Assembly: GCA_016124805.1 (NCBI GenBank)
Contig: WGND01000006.1
Coordinates: forward strand, 62,001-126,000
Direction of reading: 5' to 3'
DNA: 64,000 nucleotides
Source of the DNA: Hyphomicrobiales bacterium
GTDB taxonomy: Bacteria; Pseudomonadota; Alphaproteobacteria; Parvibaculales; Parvibaculaceae
The notes beneath the pieces are model-generated. The model made no database searches. It worked only from the letters and a program-made list of their open reading frames with translations, and was not told where the DNA came from. Shown here piece by piece: positions 25,690 to 35,266 of the stretch (positions are counted from its first letter, which is position 1; the number at the start of each line of letters is the position of its first letter). Both the position numbers and the translations under genes were made by a program.

Positions 25690-27380
25690 ACCGCAACCAG
25701 TTTCGTCGCAAGCGTCAGGGCCATGTCGCGATCCGTTGCGGCATGGAGTCCCGGGCCCTTGAGGACGCCCATTTCGGCCAGCACCTGCTCGGGCTGTTTT
25801 TGGGCGCCACTGAGAATGACCTGCGTCTTGTGACCGGCGCAACGCTCAATCAGGGCTTCAATGGCAGAGACGCCCGTCACGTCAATGATCGGCACGGCGC
25901 TCATATCAAGAATGAAAACCTTGGGTGGCGCCCCGATGCGGTCCAGAACCTCGCCCAGCCGCATCGCCACACCGAAGAAAAACGGCCCGCTGATATGGCT
26001 CATCACGACACCGGCAGGCAGCGCCACCTCATCGAGATTTCGGACGCGCGGCGCCGCATCGCTTTGATCTTCTTCAATCAGAGGCATATGCGTGCGGACA
26101 TCAACAGCTTCAGACATGCGATGCATGAACAGAAAGGCAGCGAGCACGACACCCACCTCAATGGCAACGGTAAGGTCCACCATGACCGTCAGCCCGAAAG
26201 TGAGCAGCAGCACGGCGCGATCCCCAAGCGGGGCTTTCATGAGATGCCGGAACTTGTCGAGCTCGCTCATATTCCAAGCCACAACAAGCAACACAGCCGC
26301 CAGCGCCGCCAATGGAATATAGGTCGTCAGCGGCCAGGCAAAGAGCATGAAGCCCAGCAGCATCAGAGCATGCAACATGCCCGCGACGGGCGTGCGCGCA
26401 CCGGAACGGATATTGGTCGCCGTGCGGGCGAGGGCACCTGTCGCCGGTAAGCCACCCATGGCGGCAGAGGCCATATTGGCAAAACCCTGCGCCACCAGCT
26501 CGGCATTGGAGCGATGTCGACGCCCCGTCATGCTGTCGGCAACGAGGGCCGAGAGAAGTGATTCAACACCTGCCAGAAACGCCATGGTAAAGGCACTGGG
26601 CAAGAGACCCTGCAGACGCGCGAGCGTGACATCGGGAAAGGATGGCGGGCTGAAATGTGGCGTCAGGCCCACATAGCGCGTGCCAATGGTTTCAGTCGGC
26701 AGCGCCAGGAGCCAGACCGCTGCCCCGGCCAGAATGACCGCAATCAGAAAGCCCGGCGCGCTGGGCTGATAACGGCGCAAGAGCAGGATCACGAGAAGGG
26801 CGCCAACACCCACCGCCATTGTCACCAGTGAGGTCTGCGGCAACCCTTGCGCCAACACGGACAGCTTGCTGAAAAACGCCGCCGGCACCTGCGCGATCTC
26901 CAGCCCGAAGAAATCCTTGATCTGGCTCGACGCGATGATGACCGCAATGCCCGCTGTGAAGCCCGTGATCACAGGCTGGGGAACATATTTGATATAGGTC
27001 CCGACGCCGAGCCACCCGGCGACCACAAGCATCATGCCCGCCATCAGCGTGGCGAGCACAAGCCCGTCATAACCATGCATGGCAATCACATTGAAGACCA
27101 CCACCACAAAGGCACCCGTCGGACCCCCGATCTGGAAGCGCGATCCACCCAGAGCAGAAATCAGGAAACCGGCAACAACCGCTGTCAGAAGCCCCTTGTC
27201 AGGGGTTGCGCCGCTCGCAATCGCCAGCGCCATGGAAAGCGGCAGGGCAACAATGGCAACCGTCAGACCGGCAATGAAATCAGCACGGAAATGCGCAAAG
27301 CCATAGCCCTCCGCCAAAACGGTCAGAAGCTTGGGTTTCAGCAATGTGGCCGCCGAAGGCCTCTGAACGAGATTCGGCAT
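25686..27380 (-). CDS. SulP-family anion transporter with STAS domain
   Basis: A 564-residue membrane protein of the SulP/SLC26 family. It begins the membrane part with FIAGLTVAIVALPLSMALAIASG and has the conserved GGSRFQIGGPTGAFVVVVF and PATGALARTATNIRSGARTPVAG, with 10-14 helices in all. The last 120 residues form a STAS domain with FILDMSAVPIIDVTGV. Substrates in the family are sulfate, bicarbonate or dicarboxylates. I chose the ATG at 27380, preceded by GGGGGT, over the frame start at 27395. The stop overlaps that of the convergent AGPS-like gene by four bases. Confidence 0.92.
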   Translation of the reverse strand: MPNLVQRPSAATLLKPKLLTVLAEGYGFAHFRADFIAGLTVAIVALPLSMALAIASGATPDKGLLTAVVAGFLISALGGSRFQIGGPTGAFVVVVFNVIAMHGYDGLVLATLMAGMMLVVAGWLGVGTYIKYVPQPVITGFTAGIAVIIASSQIKDFFGLEIAQVPAAFFSKLSVLAQGLPQTSLVTMAVGVGALLVILLLRRYQPSAPGFLIAVILAGAAVWLLALPTETIGTRYVGLTPHFSPPSFPDVTLARLQGLLPSAFTMAFLAGVESLLSALVADSMTGRRHRSNAELVAQGFANMASAAMGGLPATGALARTATNIRSGARTPVAGMLHALMLLGFMLFAWPLTTYIPLAALAAVLLVVAWNMSELDKFRHLMKAPLGDRAVLLLTFGLTVMVDLTVAIEVGVVLAAFLFMHRMSEAVDVRTHMPLIEEDQSDAAPRVRNLDEVALPAGVVMSHISGPFFFGVAMRLGEVLDRIGAPPKVFILDMSAVPIIDVTGVSAIEALIERCAGHKTQVILSGAQKQPEQVLAEMGVLKGPGLHAATDRDMALTLATKLVAV

Positions 27381-27475
27381 CAAGACCCCCGCCATATGGC
27401 GTCGAAGAAAGACGCAATGTCGCCGCCCTGAAGGTGAACGGCAAGGCGGCTTATGCGCGCAGTGTCGATTCTGGC

Positions 27476-28414
27476 CTAGTCCAGCGCCTCACGCAGGGCA
27501 ATGGCCGCGCTCTTGACAGCCTCACGCGACACATCAAGAACAGCCTGCAGATTGAAGAAGCCGTGAATCATGCCGTCATAATTGACATATTCGGTTTCGA
27601 CACCGGCCGATTTCAATGCCTCGGCATAGGCTTTGCCTTCATCGCGCAGCACATCAAAACCCGCTGTCACCACATAGGCCTGTGGCAATCCGGCAAACGA
27701 GGGCGCGCGCAAAGGCGCCAGAAGGGGATCATTTTCATCCGCCCCATTGGCATAGGCATTGAAGAACCAGTCCATTGTGGCGCGCTCAAGGAAATAGCCT
27801 TCAGCAAAGGATTCATAGGAACCCGTGCCGCCGGGCACATCCGTGACCGGATAGATCAGCAGCTGGAAGGCAATATGCGGGCCCTTCTCCGACTTGGCGA
27901 CCATTGAGACAGCCGCGGCCAGATGACCACCCGCGCTGTCGCCGCCCACGGCAATCCGGTTGGCGTCAATATCAAGCTTGGAGGCATTGGCCTCGACCCA
28001 TTTCACGGCGGCCACACAATCTTCAAGGGCGGCGGGATAGGGATGTTCAGGCGCAAGGCGGTAATCAACAGCAATGACACGCACGCCGCTTTCATTGGCG
28101 AGCGTACGGCAAAGCGAGTCATGAGTATCGAGATCACCGATCACCCAGCCACCGCCGTGAAAAAACACCAGGGCGGGCGAGCCGCCGCCGGCGGCAACAG
28201 GGGTATAAATGCGGAGCGCAAGATCACCGCCGTCAGGGCCGGGGATCGACACATCTTCCACCTTGCCAATGGGCACACCCTGCAAATCAACCATGCTGCC
28301 CATGGCGCGATAGACCTCGCGCGCATCCTTGGGCGGTAACTCGTTGATCTTCGGGGCTTCAGTATCGGCGGCCAAACCTTCGAGCAAGGCCTTGGCTTGT
28401 GGGTCTAGTGTCAT
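27476..28414 (-). CDS. Alpha/beta hydrolase, acetyl-esterase/HSL family
   Basis: A 312-residue esterase. It shows the hormone-sensitive-lipase motif FFHGGGWVIG (oxyanion hole) and the nucleophile GDSAGGHLA, then an Asp near TAGFDVLRDEG and the His in YDGMIHGFFN. Cytoplasmic; hydrolyses short-chain esters in known relatives. The ATG at 28414 has GGGAGG five bases upstream; the frame opens eight codons earlier without a ribosome site. Confidence 0.93.
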   Translation of the reverse strand: MTLDPQAKALLEGLAADTEAPKINELPPKDAREVYRAMGSMVDLQGVPIGKVEDVSIPGPDGGDLALRIYTPVAAGGGSPALVFFHGGGWVIGDLDTHDSLCRTLANESGVRVIAVDYRLAPEHPYPAALEDCVAAVKWVEANASKLDIDANRIAVGGDSAGGHLAAAVSMVAKSEKGPHIAFQLLIYPVTDVPGGTGSYESFAEGYFLERATMDWFFNAYANGADENDPLLAPLRAPSFAGLPQAYVVTAGFDVLRDEGKAYAEALKSAGVETEYVNYDGMIHGFFNLQAVLDVSREAVKSAAIALREALD

Positions 28415-28492
28415 AGCGTCCTCCCTGACCGTCACCATTTGCTGGCATCCGGGAGAACCCTTTTAGCCGCCCGGGAGGGGCGACGCCAAGCC

Positions 28493-28699
28493 TCAATGCA
28501 GAATATTGCCGTCACGTGAGCGGCGACCGGCCACCATATCCTCGACAACGCAGCGTAAACTGCGCCAGGCTTCCGCCCGCAATTTCTCGCCAATTTCTTC
28601 CAGTTCGCTGACGGCCGTATCAGCATAGTCGATGGCTTTTTCGCCATGCGTATCAAACATGTAGCTCGCGAGAAGATTGATTTCGTGTTCGGTGACCAA
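28493..28699 (-). CDS. Small conserved-looking hypothetical protein
   Basis: A short acidic helical protein of about 68 residues. It contains TEHEINLLASYMFDTHG, then a helix DYADTAVSELEEIGEKL, and ends in VVEDMVAGRRSRDG. The composition and hydrophobic spacing look like a real protein and recall small alphaproteobacterial proteins of unknown function. No ATG exists near the conserved part. I propose the TTG at 28699, which has CGGAG eight bases upstream; the frame is open back to 28777, also TTG. Function unknown. It lies between an esterase and DUF924 genes on the same strand. Confidence 0.55.
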   Translation of the reverse strand: MVTEHEINLLASYMFDTHGEKAIDYADTAVSELEEIGEKLRAEAWRSLRCVVEDMVAGRRSRDGNILH

Positions 28700-28845
28700 G
28701 GCCTGTACTCCGGCAAAGAGGGATTTGCCAGATAGTTTGCAACCGGCGGGCCAATCGGCATTTCTGCAGATATTCAAATAAATTCAACAGCTTAGGAAAA
28801 TTGCATCTTCCTTTAGCAACCGCGCGCGGCAATCTTTACCCCGCA

Positions 28846-28870
28846 TGAAAGAGGCGCGTTTTGCCGCGCC
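28846..28870 (-). terminator. Probable terminator after the DUF924 gene
   Basis: On the minus strand the stem GGCGCG / CGCGCC with loop GCAAAA is followed by TCTTTC, 22 bases past the DUF924 stop. The T tract is imperfect, so this is moderate evidence. Confidence 0.5.
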
Positions 28871-28891
28871 CGGCACATGTTGCCGCGCCTG

Positions 28892-29434
28892 TCAGCCCGA
28901 AAAGCCGCCCTCAGCCAGAAATTGCTGCTCAGCCTCGCTACTGCGCCGCCCCAGAACCGCATTGCGATGCGGAAAACGGCCAAAGCGCTGAATAATGTCG
29001 GCATGAAGTTTGGCAAATTTGAGCGTCTCCGGCTCCTCCAGACGGGTCGCGAAATATTCAAGCCCCTGCTTCTGTGCCGTCATGTCCTCCGAATGCATGA
29101 AAGGCATATAGAGCCAGCGCCGCGCCGCCATGGGCAATTCGACATCGTGCCGGCGTTCAATCGCCTGCCGGGCAAGCAAGAGCGCCTTGGCATCCTGTTC
29201 AAAGGCGCGATGATCATCGCGATAGAGATTTCGGGAAAACTGATCAAGCAGAATGACAAGCGCCAACGACCCCTGCGCGGTGGTCGCCCAGGCATCATAG
29301 CGGCCCTCGGCAGCGTCGGCATGCGCCTGGGAAAACCGCTTTCTGATCTCGGCATCAAAACCCTGGTCCTTTTTGAACCAGCGGCCTTCACCTGCCAAAA
29401 ACCAGAAATCGAGTATCTCTTTGGGATCAATCAT
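28892..29434 (-). CDS. DUF924 family protein
   Basis: A 180-residue TPR-like helical protein of the DUF924 family. It opens ILDFWFLAGEGRWFKKDQGFD and has the hallmark LALVILLDQFSRNLYRDDHRAF and, near the end, FGRFPHRNAVLGRRSSEAEQQFL. It is cytoplasmic and of unknown function; the family is widespread in proteobacteria and fungi. It lies 31 bases downstream of the acyl-CoA synthetase gene, so it may share its transcript. Confidence 0.9.
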   Translation of the reverse strand: MIDPKEILDFWFLAGEGRWFKKDQGFDAEIRKRFSQAHADAAEGRYDAWATTAQGSLALVILLDQFSRNLYRDDHRAFEQDAKALLLARQAIERRHDVELPMAARRWLYMPFMHSEDMTAQKQGLEYFATRLEEPETLKFAKLHADIIQRFGRFPHRNAVLGRRSSEAEQQFLAEGGFSG

Positions 29435-29465
29435 CTGAAAGCCACGCGCCCGCGCAAAACAGGTC

Positions 29466-31328
29466 TCACAGCACCATCACATCCTCGGGCGCCGGATCTG
29501 CATAGAGCCGTTCGACAAGATGGGCCCGCCGCTCAAGCGTGGCGCGCTGATTGACATAACCCTTATCGGTCATTTCATGCCCGTCAATGCTTGGTGGTTC
29601 AAGCATCAGATGGAGGCGCGCCACACGACCCGATGAGCCGCCGCCACTCTTGTTATGGGCCGCAAGCGCCGCGCGCAGATGCACCTCCACTTTGGGATGT
29701 GATATCACCTCCTGAGGCGATGCCTCATCCGGCAGCCCGGCAAGCGATCTCATGCCCGCCAAATTGGGCCAGGCAAGCAAGGCTACATAGGGCTTGTCGA
29801 GACCGCAGATAACCGCGTCCTGAAGAGCGGGCGAGCAGGCCGCCACCACATCGGCCCGCAATGTGCCGGTGGAAACCCATGTGCCGGAGGAAAGTTTGAA
29901 ATCTTCCGTCACGCGGCCATCAAACACGAGGCCCACTTCAGGATGATCGGGATCAAGGAAGCGCGCGGCATCGCCGAGACAATAATAGCCTTCCTCGTCG
30001 AAAGCCTCTGCCGTCTTCTTGGGATCATTCAGATAGCCCGGCGTGACCGTCGGACCTTTCACCCGCACCTCATGCTTGGTGCCATTCGGCACAAGCTTCA
30101 GCGTGATGCCTGGCAGTGGCAAACCAATCAGACCGACGCGCTCCGTCACCCAGTGGACAACCGTGATGCCCTGCGTTTCCGTCGCGCCATACATCGTCGT
30201 TAGCGGAATGCGATGACCTGTCTCCATGACAGCGAGCTTCTGCATGCGGTCATAGAGATCGCTTGAAAGCGTGGCCCCGCCATAGGCCATATATTCAAGC
30301 TTGCGGAAGAAATTGGCGCGCAGCGCCGGATCACGCTCCATGGCATCGGCAAGCATGGCAAAGGCAACAGGGGCCGAGCCGAAAACACGCGGCGAAACAT
30401 CGGCCAGATTGCGGATGGTCTGGTCAAAAAGACCCGGAACCGGTTTGCCCGCATCCAGATAGACCGTGCCGCCTGCATCGAGATTGCGGTTGAACCCGAT
30501 ATTGCCCGCCGAAATGTGGTTCCATGGCATCCATTCCAGACTTTCGGGGATATCGTCCTCATCGGCCGACTCCGTGCTGAGCGCTTCCTGTGCGGCCAAC
30601 AGCGACATCATCATGCCATGGGTCTGAAGCGCGCCCTTGGGCATGCCGGTCGAGCCCGACGTAAAGAGATATTTGGCAACTGTCTCATGACCAATGGTCG
30701 CCATGGTTTTGGCCACATCAGGCGAGAGGGGCGTGGCGATAATCTCGTCATAGGAAAGCGTGGCAATGCCATCAGCCGGCCCAGTGCAGGTCACAACCTC
30801 AAGACCATCAATATCGAGCGCGGCAATGGCCTTGGCAAAAAGCGGTCCCTGATCGGCAAAAACCATGCGCGGCTTGCACAGCCCCGCCACATGGCGAAGC
30901 TTGGCATAGTCGCTGCTCATCAGGGAGTAAGGCACACTGACCGGCGCCACAGGTACGCCCGCTTTCATGGCGCCGAGCGCCATCACGGCATGGGCAATGG
31001 AATTACCCGAAAGGATCATCAAAGGCGTGGTGGGATCCATGCCGCGCGCAAGCAATGCAGAGGCCACGCTGCTTGCGGCCCGATCAGCTTCGCCATAGGT
31101 GATAAAGGTCCATTCGCCTGTCGCATCCCTCTCGGCGATGAAGCGACGTTCGGGATGTTTGGCCGCACGCGCCTCCAGCAGATGCACAACGCTTCGTTCC
31201 ATTTCGCCCAGCGGATAATCCGACGAAATATAGACGACTCCCTCCGCCCCATGCCGCAATGTGATTTTTGGCGGGTGCTGCTTGAGCGGTTTGAAAGCGG
31301 CGTCCTGATGGTCCTGTACGAGATCCAT
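29466..31328 (-). CDS. Feruloyl-CoA-synthase-like acyl-CoA ligase
   Basis: A 620-residue adenylate-forming enzyme. The ATP loop is LFTSGSTGMPKGALQTH, followed by MPWNHISAGN and TTMYGATETQG. The N-terminus has the feruloyl-CoA synthase pattern YPLGEMERSVVHLLEARAAKHPERRFIAERD. The usual C-terminal lysine segment is changed, as in that subgroup, to FKLSSGTWVSTGTLR. It activates hydroxycinnamate-type or related aromatic acids in the family; the substrate here is not proven. A second acyl-CoA ligase lies immediately upstream on the same strand, with 68 bases between. Confidence 0.85.
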   Translation of the reverse strand: MDLVQDHQDAAFKPLKQHPPKITLRHGAEGVVYISSDYPLGEMERSVVHLLEARAAKHPERRFIAERDATGEWTFITYGEADRAASSVASALLARGMDPTTPLMILSGNSIAHAVMALGAMKAGVPVAPVSVPYSLMSSDYAKLRHVAGLCKPRMVFADQGPLFAKAIAALDIDGLEVVTCTGPADGIATLSYDEIIATPLSPDVAKTMATIGHETVAKYLFTSGSTGMPKGALQTHGMMMSLLAAQEALSTESADEDDIPESLEWMPWNHISAGNIGFNRNLDAGGTVYLDAGKPVPGLFDQTIRNLADVSPRVFGSAPVAFAMLADAMERDPALRANFFRKLEYMAYGGATLSSDLYDRMQKLAVMETGHRIPLTTMYGATETQGITVVHWVTERVGLIGLPLPGITLKLVPNGTKHEVRVKGPTVTPGYLNDPKKTAEAFDEEGYYCLGDAARFLDPDHPEVGLVFDGRVTEDFKLSSGTWVSTGTLRADVVAACSPALQDAVICGLDKPYVALLAWPNLAGMRSLAGLPDEASPQEVISHPKVEVHLRAALAAHNKSGGGSSGRVARLHLMLEPPSIDGHEMTDKGYVNQRATLERRAHLVERLYADPAPEDVMVL

Positions 31329-31396
31329 GATCGATATTCCCTTATCTGGCAGTCTTTATTGCTGCCATTGATATGTCTTCGTTCTTGATAAGCCGA

Positions 31397-32968
31397 TCAG
31401 TTGATCATCCGTTCACGGCCTTGCCAATAGGGTGCCCGCAATTCGCGGCGCAGGATCTTGCCTGACGGGTTGCGCGGCAGGGCCGTAACAAATTCAACGG
31501 ATTTGGGGACTTTGTAGCGAGCGATGCGCTCCCGCGTGAAGGCGATGATGTCCTCCTCGCTGGCCTGCTGCTCCGGCTTGAGCACCACCATGGCCTTGAC
31601 CGCCTCACCCCATTTTTCATCGGGCACGCCGATCACGGCGACATCGGCAATTGCCGGATGACCAAACAACGCATTTTCGACTTCCGCCGGATAGATATTT
31701 TCACCCCCCGACACAATCATGTCTTTCACACGGTCATAGATAAAGAGATAGCCATCCTCGTCGAAATAGCCCGCATCGCCAGAGCGGAACCAGCCACCGC
31801 GCAGCGCTTCCTGCGTTGCGGCCTCGCGGTTCCAGTAGCCCTTCATGACAGAGCCCCCGCGGATGACGATCTCGCCCACTTTGCCTGCGGGCAATGGCTT
31901 GTCATCCTCATCGAAAACGGCGATTTCCATATCTGGATTGGGAATGCCACATGAGCGAAGCTTGTTCTTGCCGGGCATATGCGCATCCGGCGGCAGATGC
32001 GTGGCACCGCCCGTTGTTTCCGTCAGCCCGTAGAGCTGCACGAAATCAGCCTTGAACGTATCCTGCGCCTGCTTGAGCAGTTCTTCGGCAATAGGTGAGG
32101 CGCCATAAAGAAGCTGGCGCAGCGAGCTCACATTCGTGTTCTTGATCTCCGGGTCCATCAGTAGGAACAGAATGACGGCCGGCACGATGAAGGCGATGGT
32201 GATGCGCTCTTTTTCGATCAGCTTCAGCATCAGCTTGGGATCGATATCCTTGAGCACGATATTCCGCGCCCCGTAAAGATGGCCGATGATACCGATATTG
32301 ACGCCCGCGACATGAAAGAGCGGCATGCAGACGAGCACCGTGTCGTCGCGCTTCCAGTCTGACCAGCCCGACAGCGCACCCTGCTTGAAGACCGACACAT
32401 AATTGGCATTGGTCAGCTGCACGCCCTTGGGATGGCCCGTGGTGCCACTGGTATAGAGCTGGATCACATCATCATCGGGCTTGAGCTCGATCATCGGATC
32501 CTTGGCCGGGAAACTGTCGCGCCATTCATCAAAAGACGGCCAGCTCTTGTGTCCGCCATCCAGCGCAATCACGCGGCGGACGGATTTGCATTCAGGCAGA
32601 AGCTTTTCAATGGTGTCGTAATATTCCTCGCCAACGAAAAGAACTTCGACCCCGGCATCATTCAGAATGAAGGCGATTTCGGGCGGCGCCAGACGCCAGT
32701 TCACCGCAACCGGCACGGCCCCGGCCTTGGCCGCGCCATAGAGCATTTCGAAATAGCGGTCAGAGCCCTTGCCTATAAACCCAACACGGGTGCCCTTGAC
32801 GCATTTATCAGCGATCAGACCCTGCGCCACGCGGCTGGCCCGGTCATTCAACTCGCCATAGCTGGTCCGGCGATCTTCAAAAACCTGCGCAATTGCATCC
32901 GGCGTATGGCGGGCCTGCACGCGCATGATATCTGCGACCGTGCGGATCTGGTCCTCGGACTGAGTCAT
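31397..32968 (-). CDS. Fatty-acid/aryl-acid-type acyl-CoA ligase
   Basis: A 523-residue AMP-forming acyl-CoA synthetase. The ATP loop is LYTSGTTGHPKGVQLT (about residues 169-184), the adenylate motif YGLTETTGG, the hinge YDRVKDMIVSGGENIYPAEVE, and the catalytic Lys in RNPSGKILRREL near the end. It makes acyl-CoA thioesters at the expense of ATP. It sits between a divergent carboxymuconolactone-decarboxylase pair and the feruloyl-CoA-synthase-like gene, consistent with degradation of aliphatic or aromatic carboxylates. Confidence 0.92.
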   Translation of the reverse strand: MTQSEDQIRTVADIMRVQARHTPDAIAQVFEDRRTSYGELNDRASRVAQGLIADKCVKGTRVGFIGKGSDRYFEMLYGAAKAGAVPVAVNWRLAPPEIAFILNDAGVEVLFVGEEYYDTIEKLLPECKSVRRVIALDGGHKSWPSFDEWRDSFPAKDPMIELKPDDDVIQLYTSGTTGHPKGVQLTNANYVSVFKQGALSGWSDWKRDDTVLVCMPLFHVAGVNIGIIGHLYGARNIVLKDIDPKLMLKLIEKERITIAFIVPAVILFLLMDPEIKNTNVSSLRQLLYGASPIAEELLKQAQDTFKADFVQLYGLTETTGGATHLPPDAHMPGKNKLRSCGIPNPDMEIAVFDEDDKPLPAGKVGEIVIRGGSVMKGYWNREAATQEALRGGWFRSGDAGYFDEDGYLFIYDRVKDMIVSGGENIYPAEVENALFGHPAIADVAVIGVPDEKWGEAVKAMVVLKPEQQASEEDIIAFTRERIARYKVPKSVEFVTALPRNPSGKILRRELRAPYWQGRERMIN

Positions 32969-33181
32969 CTAAATTCCCTCCTGACCTTATGGGTATTTGA
33001 CCCATGGCCTTATTCTTCTGGCTGATCTTCTTGGCGAGGTCAGCGCTCCCTTGGGCGCAAGTGTAGCCGCGTCACGGACAAGGGCAACAGGAACAAGACG
33101 GCACGATTGGCGCTTTACCCACCGTCAACGCTCGGTAGACTGTCACCAAGAATAAAAACAACGCGAGAAAGCGAGGAATCC

Positions 33182-33733
33182 ATGGCGCGTATTCCCTATT
33201 TCGACCCGTCCAAAGCGACAGGTCGCGCCCAGACAGCCTATGAAAAGCTCCCGCCGCTCAACATCTTCCGCATGCTGGGCCATTCCGGCGACATGCTGGA
33301 GGCCTTCCGCATTTTCGGGAACCAGATCCTGGTTCATTCCAAGCTTGATCCGATCCTGCGCGAAATCGCCATTGTCCGTGTTGGCGTGCTCTCCCATGCC
33401 AATTACGAAGTCTATCAGCATGAGGCGATCTCGCGGCGTCTCGGCATGAGTGAGGAAAAAATCCGCGCCATCCATGAAGGCCCCTGGGCCAGCGCCTTCT
33501 CGGAGATGGAACGCCTTGTCATGCTGTTTACTGACGATGTGGTCGCCAATGTGCGCGCCAGCGACATGACCTATAATCCGCTGGCAGCCCATCTCGACCA
33601 TCAGGAAATGCAGGAGCTCGTCATCACCATCGGCTTCTACATGCTGGCGTCGCGCTTTCTCGAAACCTTCGATGTCGATATTGAAACAGGAGACCTGCCC
33701 GTCAATGTCGATCTTCCCGGCATGAAAGGGTAA
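33182..33733 (+). CDS. Carboxymuconolactone decarboxylase-family protein (copy 1)
   Basis: A 183-residue AhpD-like helical protein. The segment LPPLNIFRMLGHSGDMLEAF and the helix LDPILREIAIVRVGVLSHANYEVYQHEAISRR match the CMD family core, with Tyr/His where AhpD has a CxxC redox pair. It is thus not an obvious alkylhydroperoxidase and could be a lyase or a hydrolytic helper in aromatic degradation. The ATG at 33182 has GAGGAA upstream. A paralogue follows after three bases. Confidence 0.85.
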   Translation: MARIPYFDPSKATGRAQTAYEKLPPLNIFRMLGHSGDMLEAFRIFGNQILVHSKLDPILREIAIVRVGVLSHANYEVYQHEAISRRLGMSEEKIRAIHEGPWASAFSEMERLVMLFTDDVVANVRASDMTYNPLAAHLDHQEMQELVITIGFYMLASRFLETFDVDIETGDLPVNVDLPGMKG

Positions 33734-33736
33734 ATC

Positions 33737-34303
33737 ATGGCCATGCTTCCCTATCCCGATCCGGCTTCCCTGCCGGCAGACGATGCTGCCCTTCTGGCCA
33801 AGCTGCCGCCGCTCAATATCTTCCGCATGCTGGCGGGCAGTGGCCCATCCTTTCAGCCGCTCATGGCGCTTTTCAATGCCTATCTCAATAATGGCCTGCT
33901 GGACCATGAGATGCGCGAACTCATCATCCTGCGCGTCGGGCATGTTTGTGGCTCAGCCTATGAACAGCATCAGCACCGGCGCGTTTCACGCATGATCGGC
34001 ATGAGTGATGAGCGCATTGCCGCCGCATCAGGCGCCCTGCCCTCTGCCCATCTTTCAGAGGCGGAAAACAGCGTCCTTGTTTTTGTGGACAGTCTTGCCA
34101 TTCACACCAAAGGGGACCCTGCCCTTTTCGAGCGCGCCAAGCAGCATCTCGACGATGCCGCCATACAGGAAGTTGTGATTGTCACCGGCATCTATCTGCT
34201 GGTCTGCCGCTATCTGGAAACCATGGGCATTGAGATCGAAGAAACCGACATTGAGAGCAGCGGTCTCGAAGAAATAGCCAACAGCCTCTCTGCCGCCAAT
34301 TGA
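33737..34303 (+). CDS. Carboxymuconolactone decarboxylase-family protein (copy 2)
   Basis: A 188-residue protein of the same family as its neighbour, sharing LPPLNIFRML and the core LLDHEMRELIILRVGHVCGSAYEQHQHRRVSRM. One Cys is present in the HVCGSAYEQ helix, where AhpD-type enzymes have CxxC, so the redox pair is absent. The two copies probably arose by tandem duplication and may form a heteromer. They share an operon with a GST and a GH84-like gene. Confidence 0.85.
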   Translation: MAMLPYPDPASLPADDAALLAKLPPLNIFRMLAGSGPSFQPLMALFNAYLNNGLLDHEMRELIILRVGHVCGSAYEQHQHRRVSRMIGMSDERIAAASGALPSAHLSEAENSVLVFVDSLAIHTKGDPALFERAKQHLDDAAIQEVVIVTGIYLLVCRYLETMGIEIEETDIESSGLEEIANSLSAAN

Positions 34304-34320
34304 ACCCTGAAGGGGACGAC

Positions 34321-35253
34321 ATGACCGCCTCGGCCAATGACATTATTCTGCATCAATATGCGATATCGCCCTTCTCTGAAAAGGTGCGCGTCGCCCTCGG
34401 GATCAAGCAGCTTGAATGGTACAGCTGCGACCAGCCCGTGGTGATGCCCAAGCCTGAACTTGTGGCCTTGACCGGGGGCTATCGCAAAATTCCCGTCATG
34501 CAGATCGGGGCGGATATTTACTGCGACACGCAGATCATTCTGCGCGAACTCGAACGCCGCTACCCGAGCCCCTCATTGCATGAAGGCGACGCCAAGGGAT
34601 TGGGCTGGGGCATTACCATGTGGACGGACCGGGTAATGTTTCAGGCAGTCGTTGCCATCATCTTCGGTGGCGACACGCCGATTGCCGATGAAACCTTCAT
34701 CAAGGACCGCGAGAAACTGACGGGTCGTCCCTTCGATGTGGCCGCCATGAAGGCAGCCGCCCCGATGATGGCCGAACAGTTCCGCGCCCAGCTCGGTTGG
34801 CTGGACGATCAGCTGGGCAATGGCCGCGCCTTCCTGATGGGACCAAAAGCGGGGCTGAGCGACGCCAGCGCCTATTACAATCTGGCCTTCCTGCGCTGGG
34901 CCAGTCCGCAGGCAGAAAAGCTCATCGGCATCTGGCCACATGTGAGCAAATGGGAAGCCCGCGTCAAAGCCATCGGCCATGGCACGGTTCACGAGATCAG
35001 CCGGGAAACGGCCCTCGACATTGCCAAGGCCGCCACATCGACAACCACTCCGGGTGTTGCGGCCGGCGAACCCAATGAACTGAAAGAAGGGGAAAACGTC
35101 GTCGTCATGGCGGATGATTATGGCCGCGACCCCATCAGCGGCACGATTGTCTCTGCCTCTGCCCAGCACATTGCCATCAGGCGGAAAGACCCGCGCGTGG
35201 GTGACGTTGTGATCCATTTCCCGCGCGCCGGCTTCCTCGTCATGCGGGCGTGA
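34321..35253 (+). CDS. Glutathione S-transferase-family protein with C-terminal extension
   Basis: A 310-residue protein. The N-terminal thioredoxin-like domain begins ILHQYAISPFSEKVRVALGIK, with Ser in SPFSEKV as the candidate glutathione-activating residue and GGYRKIPVMQIG as the cis-Pro loop. The helical domain runs to about residue 230. A further 80 residues, ending in a small beta-rich module (VVMADDYGRDPISGTIVSASAQ), are unusual for a GST. The ATG at 34321 has AAGGGG upstream. It lies 17 bases after the second CMD gene and 14 before the GH84-like gene. Confidence 0.85.
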   Translation: MTASANDIILHQYAISPFSEKVRVALGIKQLEWYSCDQPVVMPKPELVALTGGYRKIPVMQIGADIYCDTQIILRELERRYPSPSLHEGDAKGLGWGITMWTDRVMFQAVVAIIFGGDTPIADETFIKDREKLTGRPFDVAAMKAAAPMMAEQFRAQLGWLDDQLGNGRAFLMGPKAGLSDASAYYNLAFLRWASPQAEKLIGIWPHVSKWEARVKAIGHGTVHEISRETALDIAKAATSTTTPGVAAGEPNELKEGENVVVMADDYGRDPISGTIVSASAQHIAIRRKDPRVGDVVIHFPRAGFLVMRA

Positions 35254-35266
35254 AGGACAAAACAGC

